Assembly (NCBI GenBank): GCA_963695505.1
Contig: CAVOGX010000006.1
Span: 62,001-126,000 of the forward strand
DNA from: JACSRF01 sp963695505
GTDB taxonomy: Bacteria; Chloroflexota; Anaerolineae; Promineifilales; Promineifilaceae
DNA length: 64,000 nt
Direction of reading: 5' to 3'
In this document: positions 35,874 to 45,376 of the stretch, piece by piece
Numbering within the stretch: the stretch's first letter is position 1
Layout: every line of letters begins with the position of its first letter
Notes under the pieces: model-generated
Seen by the model: the letters and a program-made list of their open reading frames with translations, nothing else
What the model was told of the DNA's origin: nothing
Databases searched by the model: none
Translations under genes and position numbers: made by a program

Positions 35874-36175
35874 GCGAAACTTTCACTCAGCCGTTTATGT
35901 CGCGTAACAGCCCCTTCCCACATCAAATAATCATTCTCGGCTTCGAAAGTGTAATGGTCTTCCTTTTCTTCTGTGTTCCAAATACGACGGTACGCTTCAA
36001 AAGACATGCCATACTTACGTTCGAATTCTTGCAACTCATCTCCAAGCTTCGCCAACTGCTGCCGGGCATACTCGCGCATAATCAGCGTCAAAGCAGCGTC
36101 TATTCGCGGTTCACCTGTTAAATCAACAAGGGCCTGGGCAGTCTCTTTAGGAAGAATCAGGTTACTATTTGACAT
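35861..36175 (-). CDS. Putative antitoxin-like partner of the 35532 gene
   Basis: A 104-residue, mostly helical, acidic protein (MSNSNLILPKETAQALVDLT, REYARQQLAKLGDELQEFER). The N-terminal segment resembles ribbon-helix or short DNA-binding antitoxins, and the middle looks coiled coil. The ATG at 36175 follows AGGAGAACACAA; frames upstream lack a site. Overlap with the next gene by 13 bases indicates co-translation. The pair is read against the flanking oxidoreductase operon, so it is probably an inserted module. Confidence 0.6.
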   Translation of the reverse strand: MSNSNLILPKETAQALVDLTGEPRIDAALTLIMREYARQQLAKLGDELQEFERKYGMSFEAYRRIWNTEEKEDHYTFEAENDYLMWEGAVTRHKRLSESFAWLP

Positions 36176-36218
36176 TTGTGTTCTCCTACAAGCTTTGCTT
36201 TTACCATTCCGTGTTTTT

Positions 36219-36224
36219 ATTATA
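36219..36224 (-). promoter_or_regulatory. -10 element TATAAT of the toxin-antitoxin-like pair
   Basis: On the minus strand TATAAT stands 43 bases before the ATG at 36175, in the short divergent region shared with the oxidoreductase at 36244. No -35 is evident. Confidence 0.45.
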
Positions 36225-36243
36225 GCATGGCGTCGAGGTAAAT

Positions 36244-37834
36244 ATGATAAATCAAAAATACGACGCAATTATTATCGGCGGCGGGCACAATGGCCTGATT
36301 ACCGCCGCGTATCTGGCCAAAGCAGGCAAAAAAGTAGTCGTGCTGGAAAAACGCCACCTCGTCGGCGGGGCCAGCGTGACCGAGGAGATTTTCCCCGGCT
36401 TCAAGTTCACCGTCTTCTCCTACGTCGTCAGCCTGCTGCGGCCGGACATCGTGCGCGATTTGAAGCTGTCCCAGCATGGCCTGACCATTTTGCCGCTGGA
36501 AAGCACGCTGACGCCCCTGCCCAACGGCGACTACCTCTACCGCGACGGCGACCATTACCGCACCCTGCGCGACATCGCCCGCCATTCGGACAATGATGCC
36601 GCGGCTTATGATGAGTACGGCCGTTCCATGTACTTCATGGCCAAAGCGGTCAAATACATCCTGGGCATGATCCCGCCCGATCCCACCACGCTCAACCCAA
36701 GGATTGGCTCGAGCCTGCTGGACATGGCCCGCCATTTCCTGGGCCTGGGCGAGGAGCAGCTTTACCTGCTGGCCAAGCTGATGACGATGAGCGCCGCCGA
36801 TTTCCTGGACCAATGGTTTGAATCGGAGCCGCTCAAGGCGCACGATGTCGGCCAGCGGCATCATCGGCACCTACATGGGGCCGCGCTCGCCGGGCACCGC
36901 CTACGTGCTGCTGCACCATTACATGGGCGAGATTGACGGCGCATTCCGCGCCTGGGGCTTTGCCAAAGGGGGCACGGGCGGCATCGCCGACGCCATCGCC
37001 CGCGCCGCCCAGTCCTTTGGGCGCGGAGATTCGCGTCAATGCCCCTGTGGCGCAGGTCATCGTGAAGAGCAATCAGGCCGATCGGCGTGGCCCTGGAAAA
37101 CGGGGACGAGCTTTACGCCGACGTGGTCGTTTCCAGCCTCGACCCCAAGCTGACTTTCCTCAATCTGGTAGACCCCAAGAGCTGCCCGCCGATCTGGTGC
37201 AGGATTCGATTCGCAACTTCAACATCCGCGGCTCGTCGGGCAAGGTGAATCTGGCCCTGGACGCGCTGCCGGATTTGACCTGTATGCCGGGAAACGGCCG
37301 TCACCTGGCCGGCGCCATCTCCATCAGTCCCAGCGTGGATTACATGGAGACGGGCCTATGATGATGCCAAGTATGGGGAGTTTTGTAAACGGCCGTACAT
37401 CGACTGCATCCTCCCCTCCGTCATCGACCCCGGCATGGCCCCGCCCGGCAAACACGTCATGTCCTGCTTTGTGCAGTACGCCCCCTACGACCTCAACGGC
37501 GGCTGGAACGACGCCAAGCGGGAAGCCTTCGGCGACACCGTGATCGACACGCTGTCGCGAGTACATCCCCAACCTCAAGGATATCATCCTGCACCGGCAG
37601 GTGCTGACGCCGCTAGACATCGAGCAGACGATTGGCCTGTCGCAGGGCAACATCTTCCAGGGCGAGTTGAGCCTGTCACAGCTATTTTTCCTGCGCCCGG
37701 CAGCCGGCTGGGCCAAATACCGCACCCCCATCAAAGGCTACTGGCAGTGCGGCTCCGGCACCCACCCCGGCGGCGGCATCATGGGCGCGCCGGGCCAGTT
37801 GGCGGCGTTGGAGATTTTGAAGAATTGGGGATAG
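36244..37834 (+). CDS. Phytoene-desaturase-like FAD oxidoreductase, multiple frameshifts
   Basis: A FAD-dependent amine-oxidase/carotenoid-desaturase-type enzyme in pieces. It starts MINQKYDAIIIGGGHNGLI (dinucleotide-binding GGGHNG) with VVVLEKRHLVGGAS, and ends with the C-terminal FAD motif YWQCGSGTHPGGGIMGAPG. At least six single-base shifts (near 36845, 37020, 37080, 37180, 37355 and 37560) divide it, most of them one extra base. All segments align in order with the intact-frame paralogue at 40179, so it is one gene with sequence errors rather than several genes. GAGGT lies five bases before the ATG. The true substrate is unknown; members also oxidise prenyl or fatty compounds. Confidence 0.85.
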
Positions 37835-37846
37835 CAAGGGAGCAGA

Positions 37847-38317
37847 GGGGCAAGGGAGCAGGGGTGCAGGTTGCGCTAGGAGTTGCGTGGTGAATCGAAT
37901 GCCGATTAAAAGTCATGTGGAATTAGAGGTATACCAGATCAGCTTTGAAGCGGCGATGCAGGTTTTTGAAGCGAGCAAGAAGTTTCCGGTAGAGGAACGG
38001 TATTCGCTGACAGACCAGATCAGACGCTCATCCCGGTCAGTCTGCGCCAATTTGGCAGAGGCGTGGCGCAAAAGACGATACATGGCGGCCTTTGTGGCCA
38101 AACTCAACGATTCCGAAGCAGAAGCAGCGGAAACCCAGACCTGGCTTAACTTTGCAGTAAGCTGTGAATACATGGATAAGGAACTGGCGCGGGAAATTTA
38201 CCGCACCTATGATCAGGTTCTTGGCAAACTGGTCAACATGATTGACAATCCAGAACCCTGGTTGATAAAAACAAAACGGGCAAGAGCAGAGAATTAGCAC
38301 CCTTGCTCCCTTGCCCC
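37847..38317. repeat. 21-bp near-perfect inverted repeat enclosing the four-helix-bundle gene
   Basis: The left arm (37847-37867, G-rich, starting GGGGCAAGGGAG) and right arm (38297-38317, starting GCACCCTTGCTC) are reverse complements at 20 of 21 positions. The right arm starts at the last base of the gene's stop codon. The words belong to the CCCTTGC repeat family also seen at 12760-12826 and near 54815. Transcribed together, the arms would fold the whole gene into a stem-loop. Confidence 0.75.
37887..38297 (+). CDS. Four-helix-bundle protein (23S rRNA intervening-sequence type)
   Basis: A 136-residue all-helical protein of the S23/IVP four-helix-bundle family: HVELEVYQISFEAAMQVFEA, FPVEERYSLTDQIRRSSRSV, CANLAEAWRKRRY and EAAETQTWLNFA are the family hallmarks. 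Members are encoded in intervening sequences of 23S rRNA or stand alone, and relatives are accessory proteins of diversity-generating retroelements. AGGAG lies just before two GTG codons at 37887 and 37890. It is placed between two oxidoreductase genes and bracketed by inverted repeats, which suggests a mobile or repeat-borne cassette. The molecular role is unknown. Confidence 0.88.
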   Translation: MVNRMPIKSHVELEVYQISFEAAMQVFEASKKFPVEERYSLTDQIRRSSRSVCANLAEAWRKRRYMAAFVAKLNDSEAEAAETQTWLNFAVSCEYMDKELAREIYRTYDQVLGKLVNMIDNPEPWLIKTKRARAEN

Positions 38318-38336
38318 CTTGCAAAAAGAGGTTTTT

Positions 38337-40105
38337 ATGGCAGATAAATCGTTAGAAACTGGAGCCGCAAATTACGACAGCCCGATATGGGGGCATAAGT
38401 GGGGCTATAAGGATACGGAGTTTGTGACTTTACCCGATGGCATCACCAGCGTCACCGGCAGCCGTTACGCCATCTCCGGCACGGAAATGCCCGGCTTTTT
38501 GCCCTTTGTGGAAGAGATGCTGGACGTGAAGCTGGATTTGAACGACGTGATTCCGGAACGGGCAGACAAGCCGGTAACGCCGCCCAACATCAACCAGCCC
38601 TTTTTGGATGCCCTGCGCGCTGCTTTCAACGAGTCGCAAATTTCGCAGGACGATAAAGTGCGCCTGCTGCACAGTCACGGCCAAACCACCGCCGACGAGG
38701 TGTACAAAGTCCTTTACGACGAACTGGAGCGGGTGTGTGACCTGGTGGTGTTCCCCGAATCGGAAGAGGACGTGGCCACGCTGGTCCGCTTGGCCATTGC
38801 GCATAACGTCTGCCTGGTTCCCTATGGCGGCGGCACCAGCGTAAGCTGCGCCTTGCAGCTCCCCGCCAGCGAAACGCGCATGATCGTCGTCGTGGACATG
38901 CGACGCATGAACAAGATCGAGTGGATTGACAAAGAAAATTACCGCGCCTGCGTGCAGGCGGGCATCATCGGCAGGCGGCTGGAGGCGGAACTGGCTAAGG
39001 AAGGCTTCACCAGCGGCCACGAGCCGGACAGCCTGGAGCTTTCTACGCTGGGCGGCTGGATTGCCACCAACGCCAGCGGCATGAAGAAGAACCGCTACGG
39101 CAATATCGAAGACATTGTGGAGAACGTGACGATGATTACGCCCCAGGGGGTGCTGGAACAGGTAGTCGCCATGCCGCGTATCTCCATTGGCATGCAGCTG
39201 CAAAATCTACTCTTTGGCAGCGAGGGCAATCTGGGCCTGATTACCAAGGCGGTAATCCGCATTCACAAGCTGCCCGGAGGTGCAAAAGTTTGGCTCGCTC
39301 GTTTTCCCCAATTTCCAGATGGGCACAGATTTTCTCTATGCTTTGACCCGCGCCGGCGTGTTTCCGGCCAGCATCCGCTTGCTAGACAATATCCAGTTTC
39401 GCTTTGGCTCGGCGTTAAAGCCGCGTCCTACGCAGCAGCAAGCCATCATGAGCAAGATCGAGAAATTTTTCCTGCTGCAGGTGAAGGGCTTTGACCCCCA
39501 CGAGCTGTGCGCGGCGACCATTGTCATGGAGGGCACGGCCGAAGAGGTGGCCTACCAGCAGAAAGTGATTTCCAAGTTGGCGAAACAGTTTAACGGCATT
39601 GCCGGCGGCGAGGGAAACGGCCGTCGCGGATACATGCTCACCTACGCCATTGCCTACATTCGGGACTACCTGGCCCAGTATCACATCATCGGCGAAACCT
39701 ACGAGACCACCGTGCCCTGGGACCGCGTCACGCCGGTGATTGAGGCGGTGGACAGGCGGGCAAAAGAACTGCATGAAGCGGCCAATTTACCGGGCAAGCC
39801 CTACGTCTCGCCGCGCATCACCCAGCTTGTACCACACCGGGGTTTGCATTTACTTTACCCATGGCTTCAGCACCAAAGGCGTCGCCCACCCTGACCGCGT
39901 ATTTGGCGAGATTGAGCACGAACTGCGGCGCACCATCATCGAAAATGGCGGCTCCATTTCGCACCATCACGGTGTGGGCAAGCTGCGCAGGGACTTCATG
40001 GACGACACCATTTCACCGACGACAGCCGAACTGCTGAAGCAGGTGAAGCAGGCCCACGACCCGCAGAATATTTTCGGTATTCGCAACAACATTTTTGGAG
40101 ATTAG
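38337..40105 (+). CDS. Alkyldihydroxyacetonephosphate synthase-like FAD enzyme, two frameshifts
   Basis: A FAD-binding_4 oxidase closest, from memory, to alkyl-DHAP synthase (AGPS), which swaps the acyl chain of acyl-DHAP for a fatty alcohol to make ether lipids. Diagnostic stretches are VPYGGGTSVS (FAD), GHEPDSLELSTLGGW, NASGMKKNRYGNIED, FPASIRLLDNIQFRFG, TYETTVPWDRV, HTGVCIYF and the active-site SHHHGVGKLR. One extra base near 39277 and another near 39831 break the frame. The ATG at 38337 follows AAGAGG. Lying between two desaturase-like enzymes, it suggests an ether-lipid or plasmalogen-type lipid locus. Confidence 0.87.
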
Positions 40106-40160
40106 GGATTGGAGACTGGAGATTAGGGATTAGCGTCAATCTCCAATCTCTAATCTCCGC
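40085..40160. repeat. GATTGGAGATT-type hairpin repeat
   Basis: GGAGATTAGGGATTGGAGAC and ATTAGGGATTAG are answered by CAATCTCCAATCTCTAATC. It separates the AGPS-like gene from the next oxidoreductase, starting inside the last codons of the former. Confidence 0.75.
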
Positions 40161-40178
40161 TCTCTTTTGGGAGTTCAT

Positions 40179-41748
40179 ATGAGCGATTACGATGCCATCA
40201 TCATCGGTGGGGGGCACAATGGGCTGGTCACGGCCGCAACCCTCGCCAAAGCCGGTCACAGTGTGCTGGTGCTGGAGCAGCGGGATGTGTTGGGCGGAGC
40301 TGCGGCCACGGAAGAGGTGTTCCCCGGCTGCAAAGTGAGCACCGGGGCGGTAGACGCTGCGCTGTTCCATGACGACGTTGTGCGCGACCTGTTCCTGAAA
40401 ATGGCCGGGCTGGAATTTGTGGAAAGCCCCGCCGTCATTTTTGCGCCGCAGCCGGACGGCCGTTCCCTTACCCTCTGGCGTGACGAGCAGAAAACGGTGG
40501 CTGACATCGCCCGCTTCAGCCCCCGCGACGCGCAAGCCTACCCCGCCTTTGTGCAGCAGGTAAATGGAGCAACGGCCGTTCTGCGGGCCATGATGCTCAC
40601 CCCGCCGCCGGACCTGGGCGCCCTGGGCGTCAATGATTTGGCCGCCTGGGGCAAAGTGGGCTTGAAAACCAAGCGCATGGGCAGCCAGGAGATGATGGAC
40701 TTTTTGCGCGTGCTGCCCATGGCCGTCAGCGAATATCTGGACGAATGGTTTGAAAGCGACGCCGTGCAGGGGGCCATTGGTGCGGCGGGCGTCACCGGCA
40801 GCCACCTGGGACCGCGGGGCGGCGGCTCCACGCTGATGATGCTGTACCAGTACAGCGGCGGATTTCCACGCAGCCGCTTTGTGCTGGGTGGCATGGGGCA
40901 GTTGGCGGCAGCCCTGGCAGCCACGGCGCGGCAAAAAGGAGCGGAAATTCGCACCGGCGCGACCGTCAGCCGCATCCAGCTTAACGACGAGGGGCAGGCG
41001 GTGGGCGTGCTGCTGGCAGACGGCAGCGAAATCCGCGCCCGCACCATCGTGTCCAATGCCGACCCCCGCCGCACCTTTTTCCAACTGGTGGGCCCGCAAA
41101 ACCTGGAGCCGCGCTTCATGCGCCAGGTGCGCAGCATCCTTTATCGCGGCAGCACGGCACGGGTGAACTTGCTGCTCAACGGCCTGCCGGAATTTAATGG
41201 GGCAGACCAGCACCGAGCAGCTAACTGGCCACATTCGCATTGCACCCAGCCTGACCTACGTGGAAAAAGCGTACGATGCGGCAAAATACGGCCGTATTTC
41301 CCCCGAACCATACCTGGACGCCACCATGCCCACCCTGCTTGACCCCGCCCTGGCCCCTGCCGGGCAGCACCTCATGCACGTCACCATGCAGTACGCCCCT
41401 TACGCCCTGCGCGAAAGCGATTGGGAAAGCGAGCGGGAAAAGCTGGGCGACCACGTCATCGCCACAATGGCCCACTACGCCCCCAATCTCCCATCTCTCA
41501 TCTCAAATCGCCAAATCTTCACTCCGCTGGACTGGGAGCAGCAGTACGGCCTGACGGAAGGCAGCATCATGCACGGCCAAATGGGGCTGGACCAACTGCT
41601 GGTGATGCGCCCCGTCCCCGGCTGGAGCCAATACCGCACGCCCATCGCCAACCTCTACCTGTGCGGGGCGGGCACGCACCCCGGCGGCGGCGTCACCGGC
41701 GCACCGGGCTACAATGCCGCCCGCGAGGTGCTGCAGGCGCTGCGATAG
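40179..41748 (+). CDS. Phytoene-desaturase-like FAD oxidoreductase, one frameshift
   Basis: Paralogue of the 36244 enzyme. MSDYDAIIIGGGHNGLVTA is the N-terminal FAD site, LVLEQRDVLGGAA the following contact, and YLCGAGTHPGGGVTGAPG the C-terminal FAD motif. A single shift near 41200 interrupts it between LPEFN and the segment beginning QLTGHIRIAPS. GGGAG stands five bases before the ATG at 40179. The line PNLPSLISNRQIFTPLDW contains a fragment of the GATTGGAGATT repeat family, read in frame. It ends the oxidoreductase cluster. The substrate is unknown, but a role in lipid or isoprenoid oxidation fits its neighbours. Confidence 0.88.
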
Positions 41749-41834
41749 CGTTTGATGTGTGTGAATACTTCTTTAAGATTTGACTATGCTACAATACAGG
41801 CAAACCACATTCTTGATGAAGGTGAAGAAATACT

Positions 41835-42086
41835 ATGCAAGAGCAAAACCTGTTAAAACGGATAACCTTCAACCCTGACATTTTTGGCGGCAAACCCATC
41901 ATTCGCGGACGACGGCTAGCCGTCGAACACGTTCTGGGTATGTTGGCTGCTGGAGATACTACCGAAGCGCTGCTGAGCGCTTACCCCTGGCTGGAAAAAG
42001 AGGACCTGCAAGCGTGCCTGCTCTATGCGCACAAATTGGTTGCACAAGAACGGATCGAGCCCTTACACCTTAGCCTAGCGGCATGA
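41835..42086 (+). CDS. DUF433 antitoxin
   Basis: An 83-residue DUF433 protein. ITFNPDIFGGKPIIRGRRLA, the family's diagnostic opening, is followed by a helix-turn-helix-like part (VEHVLGMLAAGDTTEALLSA). DUF433 proteins act as DNA-binding antitoxins next to DUF5615 PIN-like proteins, exactly the arrangement here. The gene overlaps the next by four bases (ATGA). GGTGAAG lies upstream of the start. Confidence 0.88.
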   Translation: MQEQNLLKRITFNPDIFGGKPIIRGRRLAVEHVLGMLAAGDTTEALLSAYPWLEKEDLQACLLYAHKLVAQERIEPLHLSLAA

Positions 42087-42433
42087 GAATTCTGCTCGAT
42101 TCTTGCATCACAGCCTTATTGCGTCCTCCCTTGCAAGATGTGGGGCACGATGTTGTTTGGGTTGGCGATTGGATAAAAGACCCTGGTGACACTGAAATTT
42201 TGGATTTTGCCCACCGAGAAAAAAGAGTTGTTATCACTTTAGACAAAGACTTTGGGACTCTGGCCATTAGAGATAAGAAGCCTCATGCTGGTATTATTCG
42301 CCTAGTGAATCTTTCCTTGCGTGATCAGCCGGCCGTGTGTGTAGAAATTTTGCGCAAGCATGGTGAAACTCTGTTGTCTGGAGCAATCATCACGGTCGAT
42401 CAAAGACGTTTGCGCATTCTTTTACCTGAGTGA
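42083..42433 (+). CDS. DUF5615 PIN-like protein, putative toxin
   Basis: A 116-residue PIN-like protein of the DUF5615 (Mut7-C-related) type. MRILLDSCI supplies the first Asp, GDTEILDFAHREKRVVITLDKDFG holds the next acidic pair, and the length is normal. It is coupled to the DUF433 gene by an ATGA overlap. It is thought to be a ribonuclease toxin; direct proof for the family is limited. The tRNA-Val terminator lies just downstream on the other strand. Confidence 0.85.
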   Translation: MRILLDSCITALLRPPLQDVGHDVVWVGDWIKDPGDTEILDFAHREKRVVITLDKDFGTLAIRDKKPHAGIIRLVNLSLRDQPAVCVEILRKHGETLLSGAIITVDQRRLRILLPE

Positions 42434-42463
42434 GAATAGGAATGGCCGTTTCCCAACAAAAAA

Positions 42464-42487
42464 AGCCACCTGCGAAAGGTGGCTTTT
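42464..42487 (-). terminator. Intrinsic terminator after tRNA-Val
   Basis: On the minus strand AGCCACCT, a short loop and AGGTGGCT are followed by TTTTTTTG, right after the tRNA 3' end. A shorter T run on the other strand could also end the DUF5615 transcript. Confidence 0.85.
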
Positions 42488-42490
42488 CTG

Positions 42491-42564
<74 letters not shown>

Positions 42565-42576
42565 GTACAAAGCCAG

Positions 42577-42604
42577 ATTATACCAACCTTCGGCCGGGCG
42601 GCAA
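42577..42604 (-). promoter_or_regulatory. Promoter of tRNA-Val
   Basis: On the minus strand TTGCCG, a 16-base spacer and TATAAT stand 13 bases before the mature tRNA 5' end. The -10 is perfect and the -35 keeps TTG. Confidence 0.65.
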
Positions 42605-42738
42605 GTGCATTCTGCGGACGGCAAACCGTGAAAAACACGGCCGTTTCCCCCCTGCCACCCGTTTACCCTGCTCCCCAATTTATGGTATAGTTGCCCTCGA
42701 TAGTTGCTGTGCACAACCCCTGAAAAACAGGTGCAACG

Positions 42739-44037
42739 TTGGCGAAACGGAAAGAGTCTCAACCTAAACCCACCACCAGCATTGGCGCTTTAGGCCTCCT
42801 GCTAGCGGGAACGGCCGTAGCCATCATCGGCTATCTCCTCAGAGATTCCCTGGGCGTCGCCTTTGGCGGGTGGGGCGCCTTTATCTGGGTTTTGGCGCTG
42901 CTCTTCAGCTTCATGTTTGGCCTGCTCTATTACTCCCAATTCATCCTTTCTTTGGGCGGCGGCGAAGGGTGGTCCCAGGGTTTGACCTTGCTGTGGCGCT
43001 ACTACAGCCAGCAGGCCGAAAAATACCTCAAAAGTTTTACAGACCCCAAACCCAAGCAAAAGAAGCGCCGCATCGTCACCGACAAACCCGTTTCCGACCC
43101 CGAAGCCCTTTCGCAAACCTTCAAGAGCCTCAAGGCGGGCATGGTACACAGCCACCAGGCGCTGGCCATTGACAAAAAGGGCGGGTTCCAGCGCGCGGCC
43201 GGTCCCGGCTTTGTCATGCTTATGGCCAAGGAGTCGGTGCGCGAAGTCATCGACCTGCGCCCCCACGTGCGCACCCAGGTCGTGAAAGCCAACACCCGCG
43301 ACGGCATCTCCATTCAAACCAACGTTTTCGTCACCTTCCGCGTGCGCCAAAACCCCGTTGACGTTTCCGATGCGGGTATTCAATATCCTTACGACCGGGA
43401 CGCCATTTTTCACGTGGGGTACACCAACAGCATTGCCCAGGCCGAAGAAGTGCGCTCCTGGACGGAGCAAGTTTGCCCGCGGGCGGCTGCGCTGCTCACC
43501 AGGGAGCTGGCCAGGTACACGCTAGACGATTTGTACCGCGTGGCCGATGCCCACGTAGTGCCCATTGAGGATATGCAGCTCCGCATCATGAATGAGCTGG
43601 CGCGAGAAATGGAGCTGCACGGCATTGACGTCATGCACGTGGCCATTGCCGACCTGAATTTGCCCGACGACATTGTTGAGCAGCGCATCAGAAATTGGCA
43701 GGCGCGCTGGGAGCGCGAAATTGACGTGCGCCGCGCTCAGGGGAATGCCGAAGCCCTGCGCCGCATCAAAACGGCGCGGGCGCGGGTGCAAATTGAAATC
43801 ATCGAGAAAGTGGTTCAAAATATCGAAGCCATGCGCCGCACGGAAACAGCCGATCTGGCCGACATTGTGATGCTGCGCATGATTGAAGTGCTGGAAGAAG
43901 CCATGTCCGACAACTCGGTGCAGGCCCTGGTTCCCGAATACCTCTTGGGTGACATGGTAACCGACGCCTCGCGCCAATTGCGGGCCTTGGCCGAGCCGCC
44001 TGAACACCCGCCGGAGGAGCCGGACGATGAGGGGTAA
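42739..44037 (+). CDS. SPFH/band 7 membrane protein (first of a tandem pair)
   Basis: A 432-residue membrane protein with two N-terminal helices (about 15-34 and 46-67), a linker, and an SPFH/band 7 domain (about 130-300; DGISIQTNVFVTFRVRQNP, ELAREMELHGIDVMHVAIADL). A charged C-terminal helix region (WEREIDVRRAQGNAEALRRI) is likely coiled coil. SPFH proteins form ring- or cage-like assemblies that organise membranes or proteases. The start is TTG at 42739. The next SPFH gene overlaps by 11 bases, so the two are probably co-assembled. Confidence 0.85.
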   Translation: MAKRKESQPKPTTSIGALGLLLAGTAVAIIGYLLRDSLGVAFGGWGAFIWVLALLFSFMFGLLYYSQFILSLGGGEGWSQGLTLLWRYYSQQAEKYLKSFTDPKPKQKKRRIVTDKPVSDPEALSQTFKSLKAGMVHSHQALAIDKKGGFQRAAGPGFVMLMAKESVREVIDLRPHVRTQVVKANTRDGISIQTNVFVTFRVRQNPVDVSDAGIQYPYDRDAIFHVGYTNSIAQAEEVRSWTEQVCPRAAALLTRELARYTLDDLYRVADAHVVPIEDMQLRIMNELAREMELHGIDVMHVAIADLNLPDDIVEQRIRNWQARWEREIDVRRAQGNAEALRRIKTARARVQIEIIEKVVQNIEAMRRTETADLADIVMLRMIEVLEEAMSDNSVQALVPEYLLGDMVTDASRQLRALAEPPEHPPEEPDDEG

Positions 44038-45376
44038 TCGCCGCCGCCCGCCCGCCGCGCCCGCCCTACTCGAAGCCAATCCGCAGCCGAGTAAATGGGT
44101 GCCTTTGACGCTGGCCTTTGCCTTTCTGGGTTACTGGGTGTTTGCCTGGTTCCTGGAGCGCCCTGATTTTGCGCCAGCCGTGCGCCAGTTTTGGGATACC
44201 TGGCTGCCTATGCTGCCGCTGCCCTCAATTTTCGTTTTCCTGGCAGAAATGCTGCATCCGCGGGTGCTGCGCCACCTGCTGCCGGTGATTTTGGGCTGGG
44301 TGCTGGCCCAGCGGGCCGCCGTGGGCCTGGTGCAGCTCCTCTACGACATGCCTTCTCGCTCGGCGGCCAGCGACTTTTTGCGCCGCCTGCAGTCTGGCGG
44401 ACAGGTCAACGGCGATCCCATCGCGATTAGCGCGCCTAAGCTGGACATGGAAAGGCGTAAGTCTGATTTGCTGCGCGTGGGCGGGCCAGGGGCCGTTATA
44501 ATCGGGTCGGGGGAGGTGGCGGTGACGGAGCTGAACGGCCGTTTCCACCGCGTCCTGAAATCGGGCAAGCACAACCTGGAACGCTTCGAGATTGTGTATG
44601 CCGTGCTGGATTTGCGCCAGCAAGAGCGCCGCGTAACGGCCGTACCCCTTGTCACCAAAGACGGCATCAGCCTCCAAGCCGACCTGTACCTGACCTTTCG
44701 CATTGACACCGGCGGCGAACCGGTTGCCCCTGGAAACCCCTTCCCCTACGACGAAGAAGCGGTGCGCAGCGCCGCCTACACCCAAACCATCATGCCCGAC
44801 AACCGCGTTTTGGGCTGGGACACCCTGCCGGAGCGCATGGCCCGCGGCAAACTAGGCCAAATCATCCGCACCTATCGCCTGGACGAGATTTTGCGCCTGC
44901 CCCGCGAAGATGAAGATCAGTACCATGCTATCCAGCAAAATTTAACCCGCGAACTGCGCCGCGTGCTGCGCGATCGCGGCATTGAACTACTCAGCGTTGT
45001 TGTCGGCTCTTTCAAGCTGCCCGACGCTGTAGAGGATCAGTACGTCAGAAATTGGCAGATTGATTGGGAGATGCAGCGCCGCATTCAGCAGGCTGATGGC
45101 CAGGCCGCAGCCCTGGAAGAGATGGAACTGGCCCGTGCGGAAGCAGAGATCACCATGGTGCAGGCCATCGTCGAAGGGGTGCAGCGCGCCCGGCGCGAAG
45201 GCCATCCGGCGGACGTAAGCGAAATTATGGCCCTGCGCCTGATTGACGCCCTGGAGCAGATGGCGCGGCAGTCGCAGCATTATTACAGCACGCCCATGAC
45301 CATGCTGCCCCAGCTCCAGTCCCTGCGCCAGCAAATTGTGCCCCGCCCCATCATCCCCCCAAGGACGGAAAATTGA
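44027..45376 (+). CDS. SPFH/band 7 membrane protein (second of a tandem pair)
   Basis: A 449-residue protein with the same plan as its neighbour: two to three N-terminal hydrophobic helices (VPLTLAFAFLGYWVFAWF, LLPVILGWVLAQRAAVGLV), an SPFH domain (KDGISLQADLYLTFRIDTG, RELRRVLRDRGIELLSVVVG) and a charged helical tail (ALEEMELARAEAEITMVQ). It overlaps the upstream SPFH gene by 11 bases and the following gene by the TGATG type. The three genes probably form one complex; that is inferred from coupling. Confidence 0.82.
   Translation: MRGNRRRPPAAPALLEANPQPSKWVPLTLAFAFLGYWVFAWFLERPDFAPAVRQFWDTWLPMLPLPSIFVFLAEMLHPRVLRHLLPVILGWVLAQRAAVGLVQLLYDMPSRSAASDFLRRLQSGGQVNGDPIAISAPKLDMERRKSDLLRVGGPGAVIIGSGEVAVTELNGRFHRVLKSGKHNLERFEIVYAVLDLRQQERRVTAVPLVTKDGISLQADLYLTFRIDTGGEPVAPGNPFPYDEEAVRSAAYTQTIMPDNRVLGWDTLPERMARGKLGQIIRTYRLDEILRLPREDEDQYHAIQQNLTRELRRVLRDRGIELLSVVVGSFKLPDAVEDQYVRNWQIDWEMQRRIQQADGQAAALEEMELARAEAEITMVQAIVEGVQRARREGHPADVSEIMALRLIDALEQMARQSQHYYSTPMTMLPQLQSLRQQIVPRPIIPPRTEN

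Noticed and set aside
39996..41240. Open frame of 414 codons on the minus strand
   Set aside because: It is antisense to the second desaturase-like gene, whose FAD motifs are clear; no family features appear in the antisense product.
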